From a virus, in IMG/VR virus record IMGVR_UViG_3300028490_000010, positions 1 through 52,979 of that record: 52,979 nucleotides of DNA. One strand, 5' to 3'. The stretch's first letter is position 1. Each line of letters opens with the position of its first letter. Shown here one piece after another: positions 40,506-49,090 of the stretch. Made by a program: the position numbers and the translations under genes. A model generated the notes under the pieces. The model saw nothing but the letters and a program-made list of their open reading frames with translations, had not been told where the DNA came from and made no database searches.

Positions 40506-41468
40506 TTATCGAGTACGTTCGACCAGTCCACGCATCGACTTTGCAAGAGTTCTTACTTCCCACTGAGCCTTTCCAGCACTTCGCAGTTCTACCATATCAT
40601 CGAATTGTGGCTTAAACCAAGCTGACCAGATCTTAGTAATTGCACCTTGAGGAATAATCCTCCTTGCGTCTTGAGGTTTCACTCCATTCTCTATTGCTTT
40701 ATCATAGAGCTGTAATGCAAGCATCACTAGAGAAGTAGCATCAATATGTCTATGCTCGCTTATTGGAACAGAGATTTTATCGCTTAACATATCCTCTGTG
40801 AGGTAAACCTCAAACGGAACTTTCTTCCCGGACACATATCTTCGTGACAACTCCTGCCATGATGTTCTATGTCTCATGAACTGCCTAGCCGTAACGATAT
40901 CTATCTCTGTGTGAAAGACATAGAAGTTTTCGTGGATCAAGGCTATCTCGGTAGGGTCTGTGTTAAAAAACCTTTCTGAGGGATCAATCCTTTCATCTTC
41001 CGCAAGAAACTTATTAATAATTTCAATATCATACAGTAAAGCTCTTAGGTTAGTAAGCCTGTACACATCTCTGCCATAGACAACAGTCATACCATACTTT
41101 TCAATATGAGGGCCTTGAGTAAAATTACCCATGCCGCTAATAAGATGTCTCATGTATTCATTATTGATAAACTCTGCATCAAACGAGTTAAGCAGTACCG
41201 GCACAAATTCAAATGATGATGACGGCAGCCCTAGCGACTCAGCGTGTAGCTTGTCATACAAGGCAGATGTGCCAACCTTGACATTGCTCTGGAAGCATAT
41301 AGAGGCTACCTTTTGTACCGCATCAATTCTAGCCTGCTGATTTGAATTCGCATAACTAAAATCCCATTTCTCTGCCGAACCAGCAGAACCAAATAGACCG
41401 GTATCCTTCGCCATAGGGATAACTTGATCTACATCAACTACCCCTTCTTCTGTCATCTTCTTTTCCAT
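40506..41468 (-). CDS. thyX: Flavin-dependent thymidylate synthase ThyX
   Basis: A ThyX-type enzyme making dTMP from dUMP with FAD and folate. The flavin/dUMP signature reads FMRHRTSWQELSRRY (RHR at 199-201), one residue shorter than the classical RHR-x7-S form. The downstream KPQDARRIIP, ELRSAGKAQWEVRTLA region matches the usual ThyX C-terminal core. The N-terminal 120 residues are longer than in typical ThyX (220-250 aa). ATG 41468 follows AAGGAAATAG. Together with the dUTPase and ribonucleotide reductase it completes a dTTP route. The stop is followed in phase by 61 open codons. Confidence 0.93.
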   Translation of the reverse strand: MEKKMTEEGVVDVDQVIPMAKDTGLFGSAGSAEKWDFSYANSNQQARIDAVQKVASICFQSNVKVGTSALYDKLHAESLGLPSSSFEFVPVLLNSFDAEFINNEYMRHLISGMGNFTQGPHIEKYGMTVVYGRDVYRLTNLRALLYDIEIINKFLAEDERIDPSERFFNTDPTEIALIHENFYVFHTEIDIVTARQFMRHRTSWQELSRRYVSGKKVPFEVYLTEDMLSDKISVPISEHRHIDATSLVMLALQLYDKAIENGVKPQDARRIIPQGAITKIWSAWFKPQFDDMVELRSAGKAQWEVRTLAKSMRGLVERTR

Positions 41469-41659
41469 ACTATTTCCTTATATTTCTCGTACATGTTTAA
41501 AACAAACATCCCGACTGCCATTGCTGGCCACATAACTACTGCCGTTTTATAGAACGACTTTTCCTCTTCTTTTAGCATCTGGTTTGAGTGCAACCAAAAT
41601 AAGAATACGACAGTGCTACCTCCGAGGTAGAATGTTAATAATATCTGTAATGTCTGCAT
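41453..41659 (-). CDS. Small membrane protein, two TM segments (68 aa)
   Basis: MQTLQILLTFYLGGSTVVFL from ATG 41659 (AAGGACTATATAG). Two hydrophobic segments (QILLTFYLGGSTVVFLFWL and AVVMWPAMAVGMFVLNMY) and a basic C-terminus (YKEIVWKRR). Its role is unknown. It overlaps thyX by 16 bases and the preceding small gene by 44 bases. Confidence 0.72.
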   Translation of the reverse strand: MQTLQILLTFYLGGSTVVFLFWLHSNQMLKEEEKSFYKTAVVMWPAMAVGMFVLNMYEKYKEIVWKRR

Positions 41660-41780
41660 CTATATAGTCCTTCTTCTTTTTCTTTTTCTTTTTCTTACCA
41701 CAATCACAATGATTGGCAATCGCTGCAGTAACTGCTGTTGTCACAACTGTTGCTGCAAGTTCTAAGACAAATCTTTTCAT
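41616..41780 (-). CDS. Small protein with TM segment and polylysine run (54 aa)
   Basis: From ATG 41780 with GAGGTGAGGC upstream: MKRFVLELAATVVTTAVTAA, then CDC and nine consecutive lysines, then an acidic/hydrophobic tail (DYIDADITDIINIL). The hydrophobic first 22 residues could be a membrane anchor or signal. The lysine run suggests nucleic-acid or membrane-surface binding. Function unknown; overlaps the next gene by 44 bases. Confidence 0.6.
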   Translation of the reverse strand: MKRFVLELAATVVTTAVTAAIANHCDCGKKKKKKKKKDYIDADITDIINILPRR

Positions 41781-41789
41781 GCCTCACCT

Positions 41790-42029
41790 CTACTGTTCTG
41801 GCCAACCGGCATCAACCTTCTCAACAAAACTATTGAGGGCAGACCCTGGGATTAGCTTCTTCTCTGACCCTGTACCTATTGTCTTATCCATAACATACCC
41901 TACTTCCATATTGTCTCTTGTTACAGATATGACCATAGTGGCTGTATCTTCTATCTCTTTAAAGTGAACTTCCAGTCCAAGCTTAATCAGCTTTTGTATT
42001 GCGTTCACTCTATCGTTTCCTGTAGCCAT
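41790..42029 (-). CDS. Hypothetical protein (79 aa)
   Basis: MATGNDRVNAIQKLIKLGLE from ATG 42029, with AGGAAATAGT upstream, immediately after the primase stop (1 base). A helix is followed by beta segments (DTATMVISVTRDNMEVGYVM). Function unknown. Confidence 0.77.
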   Translation of the reverse strand: MATGNDRVNAIQKLIKLGLEVHFKEIEDTATMVISVTRDNMEVGYVMDKTIGTGSEKKLIPGSALNSFVEKVDAGWPEQ

Positions 42030-42030
42030 A

Positions 42031-43641
42031 CTATTTCCTCGCTTCTTCTTCTAATTGGAGTATCTTTACCTGTGCCTCACGTATCTGCATAAGCTTTTTT
42101 TCTGTGGACATTGAACTGCTTGACCTAATGCGTGACACAAATGTCTTCATGCACCAAATCTTGAACAGTCTTATATCTGCATGTAGATTACCTGACGTGA
42201 TTGTATTCTCGTCCAAGAATATATCGGTGAGTAACTGATTGTCGAACTCCATATTCTTTAGAGCTTCAAGCTCCGCCTTTAGTGAGAAGCATTTCTTTAC
42301 CTCCATAATCTGAGATATATCCTCTTCACTGCCTGACAATATTGCAGCCTTGATGAGTTCACGTTCACGCATTTCAACGACACCTACGTCTCGTCTACCT
42401 ACGGCAACTTCCCTCGAAATCTCTGGCTCTATTGTCCCAAGTATCGATGACGCTTCTTCAAGAATTGCCTTTGTCACGAGTGGTGACATCTGGCTTGCAA
42501 ACTTTTGTACCTCATTGAACGCTTTTGTTTTGTCAAAAGGATTGTTTAAATCATGCCCAATAAGTAGTCTGTCTATACAGAAGCGTATAGATGGTATTCC
42601 ATTTTTCATCATCTTCACGATATCCTGCCCTCTCCCTTGGGAGATTAGATCAGCAGGATCTTCACCATCGTCAAAAATTACCACCTTTGTATCTATCATA
42701 TTTCGTATGAATAGTTCTGCAGCTTTAAATGCTGCTTCTATCCCTGCTCTATCTCCATCATAGGCTATAATCCCCTTATCGGCGAACCTTCCTATTATCT
42801 TAACATGAGCTGGAGTGAGTGCTGTGCCCATTGAAGCAAAAGAATATTTAAGTCCAACCTGATGCTGCATAACAACATCCATTTGTCCTTCACTAAGTAT
42901 GAAAAACTTCTTCTTAGATATTACTTCTTTTGCTCTATCAAATCCATACATCAATGACGATTTATGAAATAGCGGAGTATCTTTGGTATTCACGTATTTA
43001 GCAGGATGACTGCCTATTGTTCTACCACTATACCCACAGAGCTTTCCCGTATGGTCTCTAATAGGGAACATTATTCGTTCAATAAATCTACCATACAGGC
43101 CGTTTTCGCCTAAGTCTATTATCCCAAGTGCTATTGCTTCGTTCTCCGTCATAACGCTACGTCTTACGAAATCAACAACCTCACGAGATGATGTGCTGTA
43201 ACCTATTTCAAAATCAGAAATGGTTGAGTCTGACACCCCTCTATCTCTGAGATATTTGAGTGCTACTTCGTTGGTTTGCAACTTTTTCATACACCAGTCT
43301 TTGTACATTTCAAGAGGAGCAGAGCTGAGTCTCGGTTGCCCGTCATCATTCTCTTGCTCTACTGTTATGTTGTACATATCACAAAGCTTTTCTACGGCCT
43401 CTGGGAAGTTAAGATTTTCTATTAGTTGCACAAGCTTTATGGCGTCGCCACCTTGTCCAGAGCTAAAGTCGTGCCATATTCCCTTACTTGGTGTTACTGT
43501 GAAGCTTGGAGTTTTCTCGGAGTTAAATGGTGATAACCCCTTGAACGCTCCTCCTGCCTTTCGCAACTCAACATAGAGTTCAGCGACTTCAACAACGTCA
43601 ACGGTATTCTTAAGAGTATCAATAGTTGTACTCTTTATCAT
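42031..43641 (-). CDS. dnaG: DnaG-type DNA primase with degenerate zinc site
   Basis: A 536-residue DnaG-like primase that synthesises RNA primers at the replication fork. The N-terminal domain retains the family's SPFNSEKTPSFTV (37-49) but the zinc ligands are changed: the usual CPFH reads SPFN and the usual HCFGC reads HDFSS (57-61). The TOPRIM domain has EGQMD (251-255) and DGDRAG (295-300). The remaining C-terminal region probably binds the helicase. The start ATG 43641 follows AGGAGGGATGCG. It is in the same operon as the ribonucleotide reductase and lies 6 kb from the helicase. Confidence 0.93.
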   Translation of the reverse strand: MIKSTTIDTLKNTVDVVEVAELYVELRKAGGAFKGLSPFNSEKTPSFTVTPSKGIWHDFSSGQGGDAIKLVQLIENLNFPEAVEKLCDMYNITVEQENDDGQPRLSSAPLEMYKDWCMKKLQTNEVALKYLRDRGVSDSTISDFEIGYSTSSREVVDFVRRSVMTENEAIALGIIDLGENGLYGRFIERIMFPIRDHTGKLCGYSGRTIGSHPAKYVNTKDTPLFHKSSLMYGFDRAKEVISKKKFFILSEGQMDVVMQHQVGLKYSFASMGTALTPAHVKIIGRFADKGIIAYDGDRAGIEAAFKAAELFIRNMIDTKVVIFDDGEDPADLISQGRGQDIVKMMKNGIPSIRFCIDRLLIGHDLNNPFDKTKAFNEVQKFASQMSPLVTKAILEEASSILGTIEPEISREVAVGRRDVGVVEMRERELIKAAILSGSEEDISQIMEVKKCFSLKAELEALKNMEFDNQLLTDIFLDENTITSGNLHADIRLFKIWCMKTFVSRIRSSSSMSTEKKLMQIREAQVKILQLEEEARK

Positions 43642-43659
43642 CGCATCCCTCCTTTCATG

Positions 43660-43854
43660 TTAGTCTTCTATTTTATCAACAGATACAATCTCGCTAGACA
43701 ATTCTGCTATGTCTGAGCACTCAACTATATCCACTTCTAAACAGTCACCTGTCTTTAGTTTATGCTTAGCCTCTTCTTCAGAAGATGCCTCAACAATAAC
43801 TTCTTCGACTGTCATGGAAAGTGAGTTGCGATTTACTACAATCTTATACTTCAC
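43660..43854 (-). CDS. Small hypothetical protein (64 aa), GTG start
   Basis: GTG 43854 lies in a GTGA junction with the upstream gene and gives VKYKIVVNRNSLSMTVEEVI, a beta hairpin followed by ASSEEEAKHKL. The longer frame to TTG 43869 lacks a binding site. Resembles the DpnD/PcfM-like small proteins. Function unknown. Confidence 0.7.
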   Translation of the reverse strand: MKYKIVVNRNSLSMTVEEVIVEASSEEEAKHKLKTGDCLEVDIVECSDIAELSSEIVSVDKIED

Positions 43855-44021
43855 AATAGACTCGCACAAACAAATGCTGCTGCGAAAGCCAGTCCTGGAG
43901 CAAGAATAAACCCAATGAATACATCAAATTTATTTGCTCTTTTCTCTTTGTATATACCTATTAGGGTTGCCATCGTAACGACAACAAACCAAAAGCACAT
44001 AGCCCCTGATACATATATCAT
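43851..44021 (-). CDS. Small membrane protein, two TM segments (56 aa)
   Basis: MIYVSGAMCFWFVVVTMATL from ATG 44021 with AGGAGGGAAT upstream, then a polar loop (YKEKRANKF) and a second hydrophobic segment (FIGFILAPGLAFAAAFVCAS). A membrane hairpin is likely. Position between nucleotide-metabolism genes gives no clue to its role. Confidence 0.72.
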   Translation of the reverse strand: MIYVSGAMCFWFVVVTMATLIGIYKEKRANKFDVFIGFILAPGLAFAAAFVCASLL

Positions 44022-44029
44022 ATTCCCTC

Positions 44030-44416
44030 CTAATACTGTCTTCTAAAATCTGTTGCGAAAAGGGTATCTCCTCCGCCATTTCTGACTTGCTTACCTAGTG
44101 CAACAACATCACTTCTTGAGTCATTAAGTAAGTTCACTACTTGACCAGACACAACATACATTGTGCCATCAACCTCATCTGGTAATCCAGATATCCCACC
44201 ATAGACATCTCTTACAACAGGAAACCCTGCATGCTTTTCAATGTCTGGAGGCTTCCTATCTATTCTTGCGACCACTCCACTCTGAGGTATCTCAATAAGG
44301 GCACCTCCGTCTAGTGGTGAAAGAATTTTGATATCATGATTGGTCAAGTTTACGATGCACTGACCATCTTGGACCACAGCCTTTAAGCCATCTGGTCTAC
44401 TGAACACCTTGTGCAT
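44030..44416 (-). CDS. Hypothetical protein of the NLT(N/P)H-type family (128 aa)
   Basis: CIVNLTNHDIKILSPLDGG, then IPQSGVVARI and later DVYGGISGLPDEVDGTMYVV match a pattern seen in many bacterial and phage small proteins ('NLTPH.I......G....IP.SG..AR'). The function of that group is unknown. ATG 44416 has AGGTGTTGACAA. It sits between the NrdB-side gene and the small membrane gene. Confidence 0.78.
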   Translation of the reverse strand: MHKVFSRPDGLKAVVQDGQCIVNLTNHDIKILSPLDGGALIEIPQSGVVARIDRKPPDIEKHAGFPVVRDVYGGISGLPDEVDGTMYVVSGQVVNLLNDSRSDVVALGKQVRNGGGDTLFATDFRRQY

Positions 44417-44882
44417 TTGTCAACACCTCTTTAACCCCATCAATACTGAGGATATTGTCGATGTTTTCCTGTGTTGCAGGCCCTTTGTAAATCCTGCCCT
44501 CTCCACTATCTAATAGTGTAGCGATATTCCCCAACTCTTCTGCCTTTGCAATCAAGGATGCTCTCCAAGACGCTAAGATTTCTTCATCCGTCTGCTCTTT
44601 AAGTTCAGGCTCAATCACTACCTCTTCTTCAGTTGGAGTTTCTGCTTCTACAGTAGGCTCTTCTCTTACAGGAGGCTCTGGTTGCTCCCCAAGTTCAAGA
44701 AATGTTTTAATTTTCTCTTGGTCGTCGCCAAATTCATCTGACCAGTTCTGTCTACGAGCAGGTTGAGCCAAGTCAACCACAATACCACCGTCTTCTGCAA
44801 TCGTATAAATACCAACCTTGCGGCTCTTGTAACGGATAATTCCGCCCTTATCATTTTCTCTGCTGTGTGTAAATTCACTCAT
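44397..44882 (-). CDS. Hypothetical protein with acidic proline-rich linker (161 aa)
   Basis: MSEFTHSRENDKGGIIRYKS from ATG 44882 (AAGGAGAAG). A basic N-terminal region, then a Glu/Pro-rich linker (QPEPPVREEPTVEAE), then a helical C-terminal segment. It overlaps the NrdB gene by 8 bases. No family recognised. Confidence 0.79.
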   Translation of the reverse strand: MSEFTHSRENDKGGIIRYKSRKVGIYTIAEDGGIVVDLAQPARRQNWSDEFGDDQEKIKTFLELGEQPEPPVREEPTVEAETPTEEEVVIEPELKEQTDEEILASWRASLIAKAEELGNIATLLDSGEGRIYKGPATQENIDNILSIDGVKEVLTNAQGVQ

Positions 44883-45984
44883 TTTCTTCTCCTTGATTTG
44901 TTAAATACCCTTCTACACTAAGTTTTGTAGAGGTATACGTTTTTGGACTTGACTCGAAAAAGTTTGACTTAATCTTGTTTGGGTCATCATACATTTTTTC
45001 ATAGACAGATAGTGGACTTACAGGATCACCATATAGTTTTCCAAAGCCCATTCCTGTCATAAGCATGTCTGCTTTTCCATGGATATATCTTGAGATAGTA
45101 GCTTCGTTAAACTCAGCAATCTCACCTTGTGTTAAATAGTGCAACCATTTAATCTCTATCTCAACTGTTGCAGTAACAGCCTCTCTAGCCATGTCCTCAA
45201 CCTCTACCCTTGAAATTCCTGGATAGGATTTTAGAGTGCTCGTCAAGATCTGTCTGAACAGCAAGACGTGAGTTCTTTCGTCTCTGGCAATAAAAGATAT
45301 CATTGACGCAGAGCCTTTCATTGTTGTACCTAAATACCAAAACCACACAAACCCAGCATAGAACATTAATGCTTCAAGAATGTTGTTTGCTATCATCGCC
45401 TTTAGCAAGCTTCTCATAGAGACACCCTCTCCCTTTGAATAAGCCAGATCAGAATACATATTCTCAAGAAATTCATTTCTCTCTCTTAGGACAGCATCTG
45501 TGTTGTACATCTTGTATATCTCGTCACGGTTAGGACTCACATCCTTAAGCATGACATCATACGAGTCAGAGTGTAGTGCCTCATCAAAGATTTGCCTAGC
45601 CATACACTTTGCAATATTTCCATCTGTAATAAATGGCATCATGCTACCGGCTAAGTTTCTTGTCTGTACACTATCGTTAAAAATCAGTGCAGAAATAGCA
45701 AGGTCGTAACCTCTTTTCTTTACATCAGAAAGCTTCATATACGCAATTCCATCAGAAGTCATATCAACCTCTTCTGGCCCCCAGTCATTTCCCCTCATGA
45801 TTGGGAATAGGTTTTGAGCCCATTGGAACGGACTGTTTGTTGGGTCTATCATCCCGTCAACATTTGATCCAACAGGGGCTGCTTCAGAAGCATCCTGTGT
45901 TGGGTTTGGGTTGAACAGGACAGCTTCATAGACTATAGAGTCAAGCGTCATATCTTCAGGTTTAACAGTATTGTATGTTTTCAT
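44875..45984 (-). CDS. nrdB: Ribonucleotide reductase class I beta subunit
   Basis: Contains the six metal ligands expected of NrdB: D104, E135, H138, E204, E236 and H239, within FNDSVQTR, DEALHSDSY and RDERTH, and the tyrosine that carries the radical (Y142, positioned as Tyr122 of the E. coli enzyme). It provides the radical for reduction by the adjacent alpha subunit. Length 369 aa is usual. ATG 45984 has AGGAGAATAA. It starts 8 bases after NrdA ends, as in other phage nrdAB pairs. Confidence 0.95.
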   Translation of the reverse strand: MKTYNTVKPEDMTLDSIVYEAVLFNPNPTQDASEAAPVGSNVDGMIDPTNSPFQWAQNLFPIMRGNDWGPEEVDMTSDGIAYMKLSDVKKRGYDLAISALIFNDSVQTRNLAGSMMPFITDGNIAKCMARQIFDEALHSDSYDVMLKDVSPNRDEIYKMYNTDAVLRERNEFLENMYSDLAYSKGEGVSMRSLLKAMIANNILEALMFYAGFVWFWYLGTTMKGSASMISFIARDERTHVLLFRQILTSTLKSYPGISRVEVEDMAREAVTATVEIEIKWLHYLTQGEIAEFNEATISRYIHGKADMLMTGMGFGKLYGDPVSPLSVYEKMYDDPNKIKSNFFESSPKTYTSTKLSVEGYLTNQGEENE

Positions 45985-45992
45985 TTATTCTC

Positions 45993-48602
45993 CTATTGGC
46001 ACCCAGAACATTCCATGCTTCGGTCTAAAACCTCAAGCCTGTCTTGTGCTGGTGCAGTTGATCGTACATAGTACACAGATTTTAATCCAGAAAGCCAAGC
46101 TAGTCTGTAAAGACTTGCCATATATTTAACATCCACTTTTGCAGACGGCTTTATGAAAATATTGAATGATGTCCCTTGGTCAAATTTCTTTGTTCGGACT
46201 CCGTTCATTTCTATCGACAGTTCTTGACTTACATCATATGCCGACGGATAGTACGCATAATTTTCAACATTTAACCCAGGAGCTGTGACAGGAGTCATAC
46301 CCGAAAGGTTTTCCTCATACCATGATCTATCAAATACAGGTTCAAAACATGACGTTGTCCCTGTAAGTATAGATATAGAGCTTGTGGGAGCAATCGCATT
46401 AAGGTATCCGTTTCTCATAGGGTTTGGCCACTCTGAGCCTTTCCACTCTGGATAAGTACCTTTCTCTATAGCCAACTTCTCGGAAGCCTCAATACTTGCT
46501 TCTTGCAGCCAACCATAATACTTCTCTATGTATTCCACATGCTCTTCACTACCAAATGTAATCTTTCTATTTGCAATATCTTCAGCCTCGCCCATTGCAC
46601 CTAGTCCGATAGCTCTTGACGCCATAGCTGTATTTCTAATCTTCTCAGACGGATACAGGTTTACATCAATAACATTGTCCAACATACGTATTGCAACATA
46701 CACCTTCTTAAAGAACTCTTCTTTTGACAAATGAGTCATTTTTGAAAAGTTTGCCGACGCTAGGTTACAGATAGCTGTCTTACCTTTTGATCTGTACTCC
46801 TCAACAGCCATCACTTCCATGCCATCAATAAAGTCACCTTTCTCTATATACTTAGCTCTCTTCTCTCCGTCACCAGTAACAACTGTTTCAAACGCAGACA
46901 GCTCAATAACTTTAGTGCCATTCGGACTACTTTCATTTTCAAGAGCAAAAGAGTACATGTCTCTCTCAGGCTCTGTCACTTGAAATATCTCAGTACATAG
47001 ATTTGTTGAACGTATCATTCCAACATGCTTATTTTTGTTCTCTTTATTCGCAGTATCCTTATACCCTGCAAAAGGAACACCGTGTTTGTATGCAGACTGC
47101 ATAACTTCAGCCTGTAATTCTCTAGCTCTAATCTTAACTTTTCGGATGTTAGGATTTTCTTCAGCTTCTCTATAGAGACGCTCAAATTCCTCTCCATACA
47201 CTTCGTTAAGGAACGGAACATCATATGGATCAAATAGTGTCCACATCTCGTCATTGGCTTCTCTACGCATGAATTCATCAGAGTACCAAATACCTGGGAA
47301 GATATCTTGAGCACGATGTCTTTCTTCACCACCACTGTCTCGCATCTTAATAAATAAGAATACGTCCATGTGCCAATCTGGTACATAGTTAGCAAAAGCT
47401 CCCTTTCTAGTACCGAGCTGATCCACAGCAAGAGCAACATCATTGTCAATCTTAAGGAATGGTCTAAGCCCTTTAGCTACACCTTCATACGATGCAATCG
47501 TACTATCGTGACCTCTAACCTGAGACCAATCCCAACCAACACCACCACCAAGTTTAGACAAGAAAGCCTTCTCTTTATAACCATCAAAAATACCCTCAAG
47601 ACTGTCATCATTTGATCCAATAAAACAACTGGATAACTGGTGATGGATAAGTCTTGCATTTGATAATGTTGGAGTAGCAGTCATAACATCAAATAAACTA
47701 ATGATGTCATAGAACTTCTTTGCCCAATACTCTTTGTCTTTTTCTTTTTGTGCTAGGAACATTGCAATAGCCATAAACGCATGCTGTGGTAACTCTAATT
47801 GTTTACCATCCCCTGTAGTAATAGCATATCTATCAGCAAATGTAATGATGCCTAGATAAGTAAACTGAAGGTCACGCTCAGGCTTGATGTATGCACTCAT
47901 AACATCAAGGTCATACCCTTTATAGAATTCCTTGTGGAACTTACCTGTACTTAGTGCAAAATCAATATACTTAGACATATGCACATAAGGTGATCCCTTC
48001 TTCGTACCATACAGTTTTCCAACCTTGTGATACATACTGTCTAAAGTAAGTCTTGCTGCAACATACGTCCAGTTTGATGATGGTTCAGATATCTTTCCTA
48101 CGGCTGTCTTAATTATCGCACTCTGTAGCTCATCTGTGGTGATGCCCTCTTTCCATGTGATATGACTATCAATGATTAATTCAGCAGCACTAACTCCAGA
48201 TATTCCATCTGTAGCATTTTCCGCTTTCTCTGTCATTTTAGATAGATCCATAGGAGCTTTATAGCCACCTCTTTTTGTAACAGTATTTACCTGAGCGACT
48301 TTCTCAAATGGTCTATTACTAAGATGATGTAGGTCATTCATAATTAACTGATTTGATACTTCGAGAAGTTGATTATCTCCCATTGCAAGACCACGCTTCT
48401 TCGCATAGTCAATCAACAGAATATGTATTTCCTCAGTAGGAATTCCATCATACACACCATCAAGAACATGCTGTAATAACAACTCGTGCTCTTTATCTGG
48501 AAGACAAACACCATCAGGAGTGGAGTTGTCTATGGTCCTAGAAAGTTTTTCTAAGGAGAAAAGTTCAACCTCTCCACTCTTTTTAGTTACATCATGGTTC
48601 AC
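45993..48602 (-). CDS. nrdA: Ribonucleotide reductase class I alpha subunit, GTG start
   Basis: An 869-residue class I NrdA. An N-terminal ATP-cone-like region precedes the ten-stranded barrel. Redox cysteines C326 (LSSC) and C612 (AICNLAS) and the catalytic NLCTE (N534-C536-E538) are present, with Tyr844/Tyr845 for radical transfer and a C-terminal CSGC. Between C536 and C612 there are 76 residues, compared with 23 between C439 and C462 in E. coli, so about 50 residues are inserted. Translation starts at GTG 48602 after AGGAGGTAAAAA. It converts NDPs to dNDPs for phage DNA. Confidence 0.96.
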   Translation of the reverse strand: MNHDVTKKSGEVELFSLEKLSRTIDNSTPDGVCLPDKEHELLLQHVLDGVYDGIPTEEIHILLIDYAKKRGLAMGDNQLLEVSNQLIMNDLHHLSNRPFEKVAQVNTVTKRGGYKAPMDLSKMTEKAENATDGISGVSAAELIIDSHITWKEGITTDELQSAIIKTAVGKISEPSSNWTYVAARLTLDSMYHKVGKLYGTKKGSPYVHMSKYIDFALSTGKFHKEFYKGYDLDVMSAYIKPERDLQFTYLGIITFADRYAITTGDGKQLELPQHAFMAIAMFLAQKEKDKEYWAKKFYDIISLFDVMTATPTLSNARLIHHQLSSCFIGSNDDSLEGIFDGYKEKAFLSKLGGGVGWDWSQVRGHDSTIASYEGVAKGLRPFLKIDNDVALAVDQLGTRKGAFANYVPDWHMDVFLFIKMRDSGGEERHRAQDIFPGIWYSDEFMRREANDEMWTLFDPYDVPFLNEVYGEEFERLYREAEENPNIRKVKIRARELQAEVMQSAYKHGVPFAGYKDTANKENKNKHVGMIRSTNLCTEIFQVTEPERDMYSFALENESSPNGTKVIELSAFETVVTGDGEKRAKYIEKGDFIDGMEVMAVEEYRSKGKTAICNLASANFSKMTHLSKEEFFKKVYVAIRMLDNVIDVNLYPSEKIRNTAMASRAIGLGAMGEAEDIANRKITFGSEEHVEYIEKYYGWLQEASIEASEKLAIEKGTYPEWKGSEWPNPMRNGYLNAIAPTSSISILTGTTSCFEPVFDRSWYEENLSGMTPVTAPGLNVENYAYYPSAYDVSQELSIEMNGVRTKKFDQGTSFNIFIKPSAKVDVKYMASLYRLAWLSGLKSVYYVRSTAPAQDRLEVLDRSMECSGCQ

Positions 48603-49057
48603 TTTTTACCTCCTGTTTTATTGCGTGTCTCTTTTCTTGGAGATGGCATTAGCGACTTTGCATGCTTCTTAATTTTCTTCTTGGTTAAGTTGTCTACCTC
48701 GGAAGCATAAGTTGCTATCTGCTGTAGAGCCTTTTCCGGAAGAAGATTTCCAAACTTATCAGAGAGCATCGCACCAACAATGGTTGACCCCTCTTTAAGT
48801 GTTTCAATATAGAACTCATGTGCATCAGCATAATCTCTAGCTTCTTCAATATTTCCGGGGAAACTATTCTTTACAGTATGCACCAACTGTGCATAGTTAG
48901 CAAGATAATAGAATGTCGTTACTGCTGCATTCATATCATCGTCTGATACTGCTTTCAATATGTCTGTCATGTAGTCGGACGTAGCTGCAACAACACTATC
49001 TGCATTGATATGTTTGTCGTCAATCTTGTTCTTTCTAATTTTATATAAATAACTCAT
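48599..49057 (-). CDS. Hypothetical protein (152 aa)
   Basis: The first gene of the nrd operon. The ATG at 49057 (MSYLYKIRKNKIDDKHINAD) has AAGGAAAC upstream, although the frame is open to 49096. A helical body and a basic C-terminal tail (KKKIKKHAKSLMPSPRKETR). Its stop overlaps the nrdA GTG (GTGA). Function unknown; its position suggests a role in or alongside nucleotide metabolism. Confidence 0.78.
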   Translation of the reverse strand: MSYLYKIRKNKIDDKHINADSVVAATSDYMTDILKAVSDDDMNAAVTTFYYLANYAQLVHTVKNSFPGNIEEARDYADAHEFYIETLKEGSTIVGAMLSDKFGNLLPEKALQQIATYASEVDNLTKKKIKKHAKSLMPSPRKETRNKTGGKK

Positions 49058-49084
49058 GGGTTTCCTTACTTTAGGGTTTTCTGC

Positions 49085-49090
49085 TATAAT
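49085..49090 (+). promoter_or_regulatory. Candidate -10 box for the HU-like gene
   Basis: A perfect TATAAT lies 33 bases upstream of the HU-like start codon on the plus strand. No good -35 box is found 17 bases upstream (TTCCTT at 49062-49067), though the region is T-rich. The 65-base gap between divergent genes is one of the largest non-coding gaps in the window and should hold promoters for both directions. Confidence 0.5.

Noticed and set aside
46700-47060. Intein in NrdA
   Set aside because: The extra segment lacks the block A cysteine/serine start and the His-Asn-Cys/Ser end, and is much shorter than known inteins, so an in-frame insertion is more likely.
47015-47449. A 144-codon minus-strand frame inside nrdA
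   Set aside because: It is in another phase of the conserved nrdA coding sequence and encodes an artefact-like Leu/Met-rich protein.
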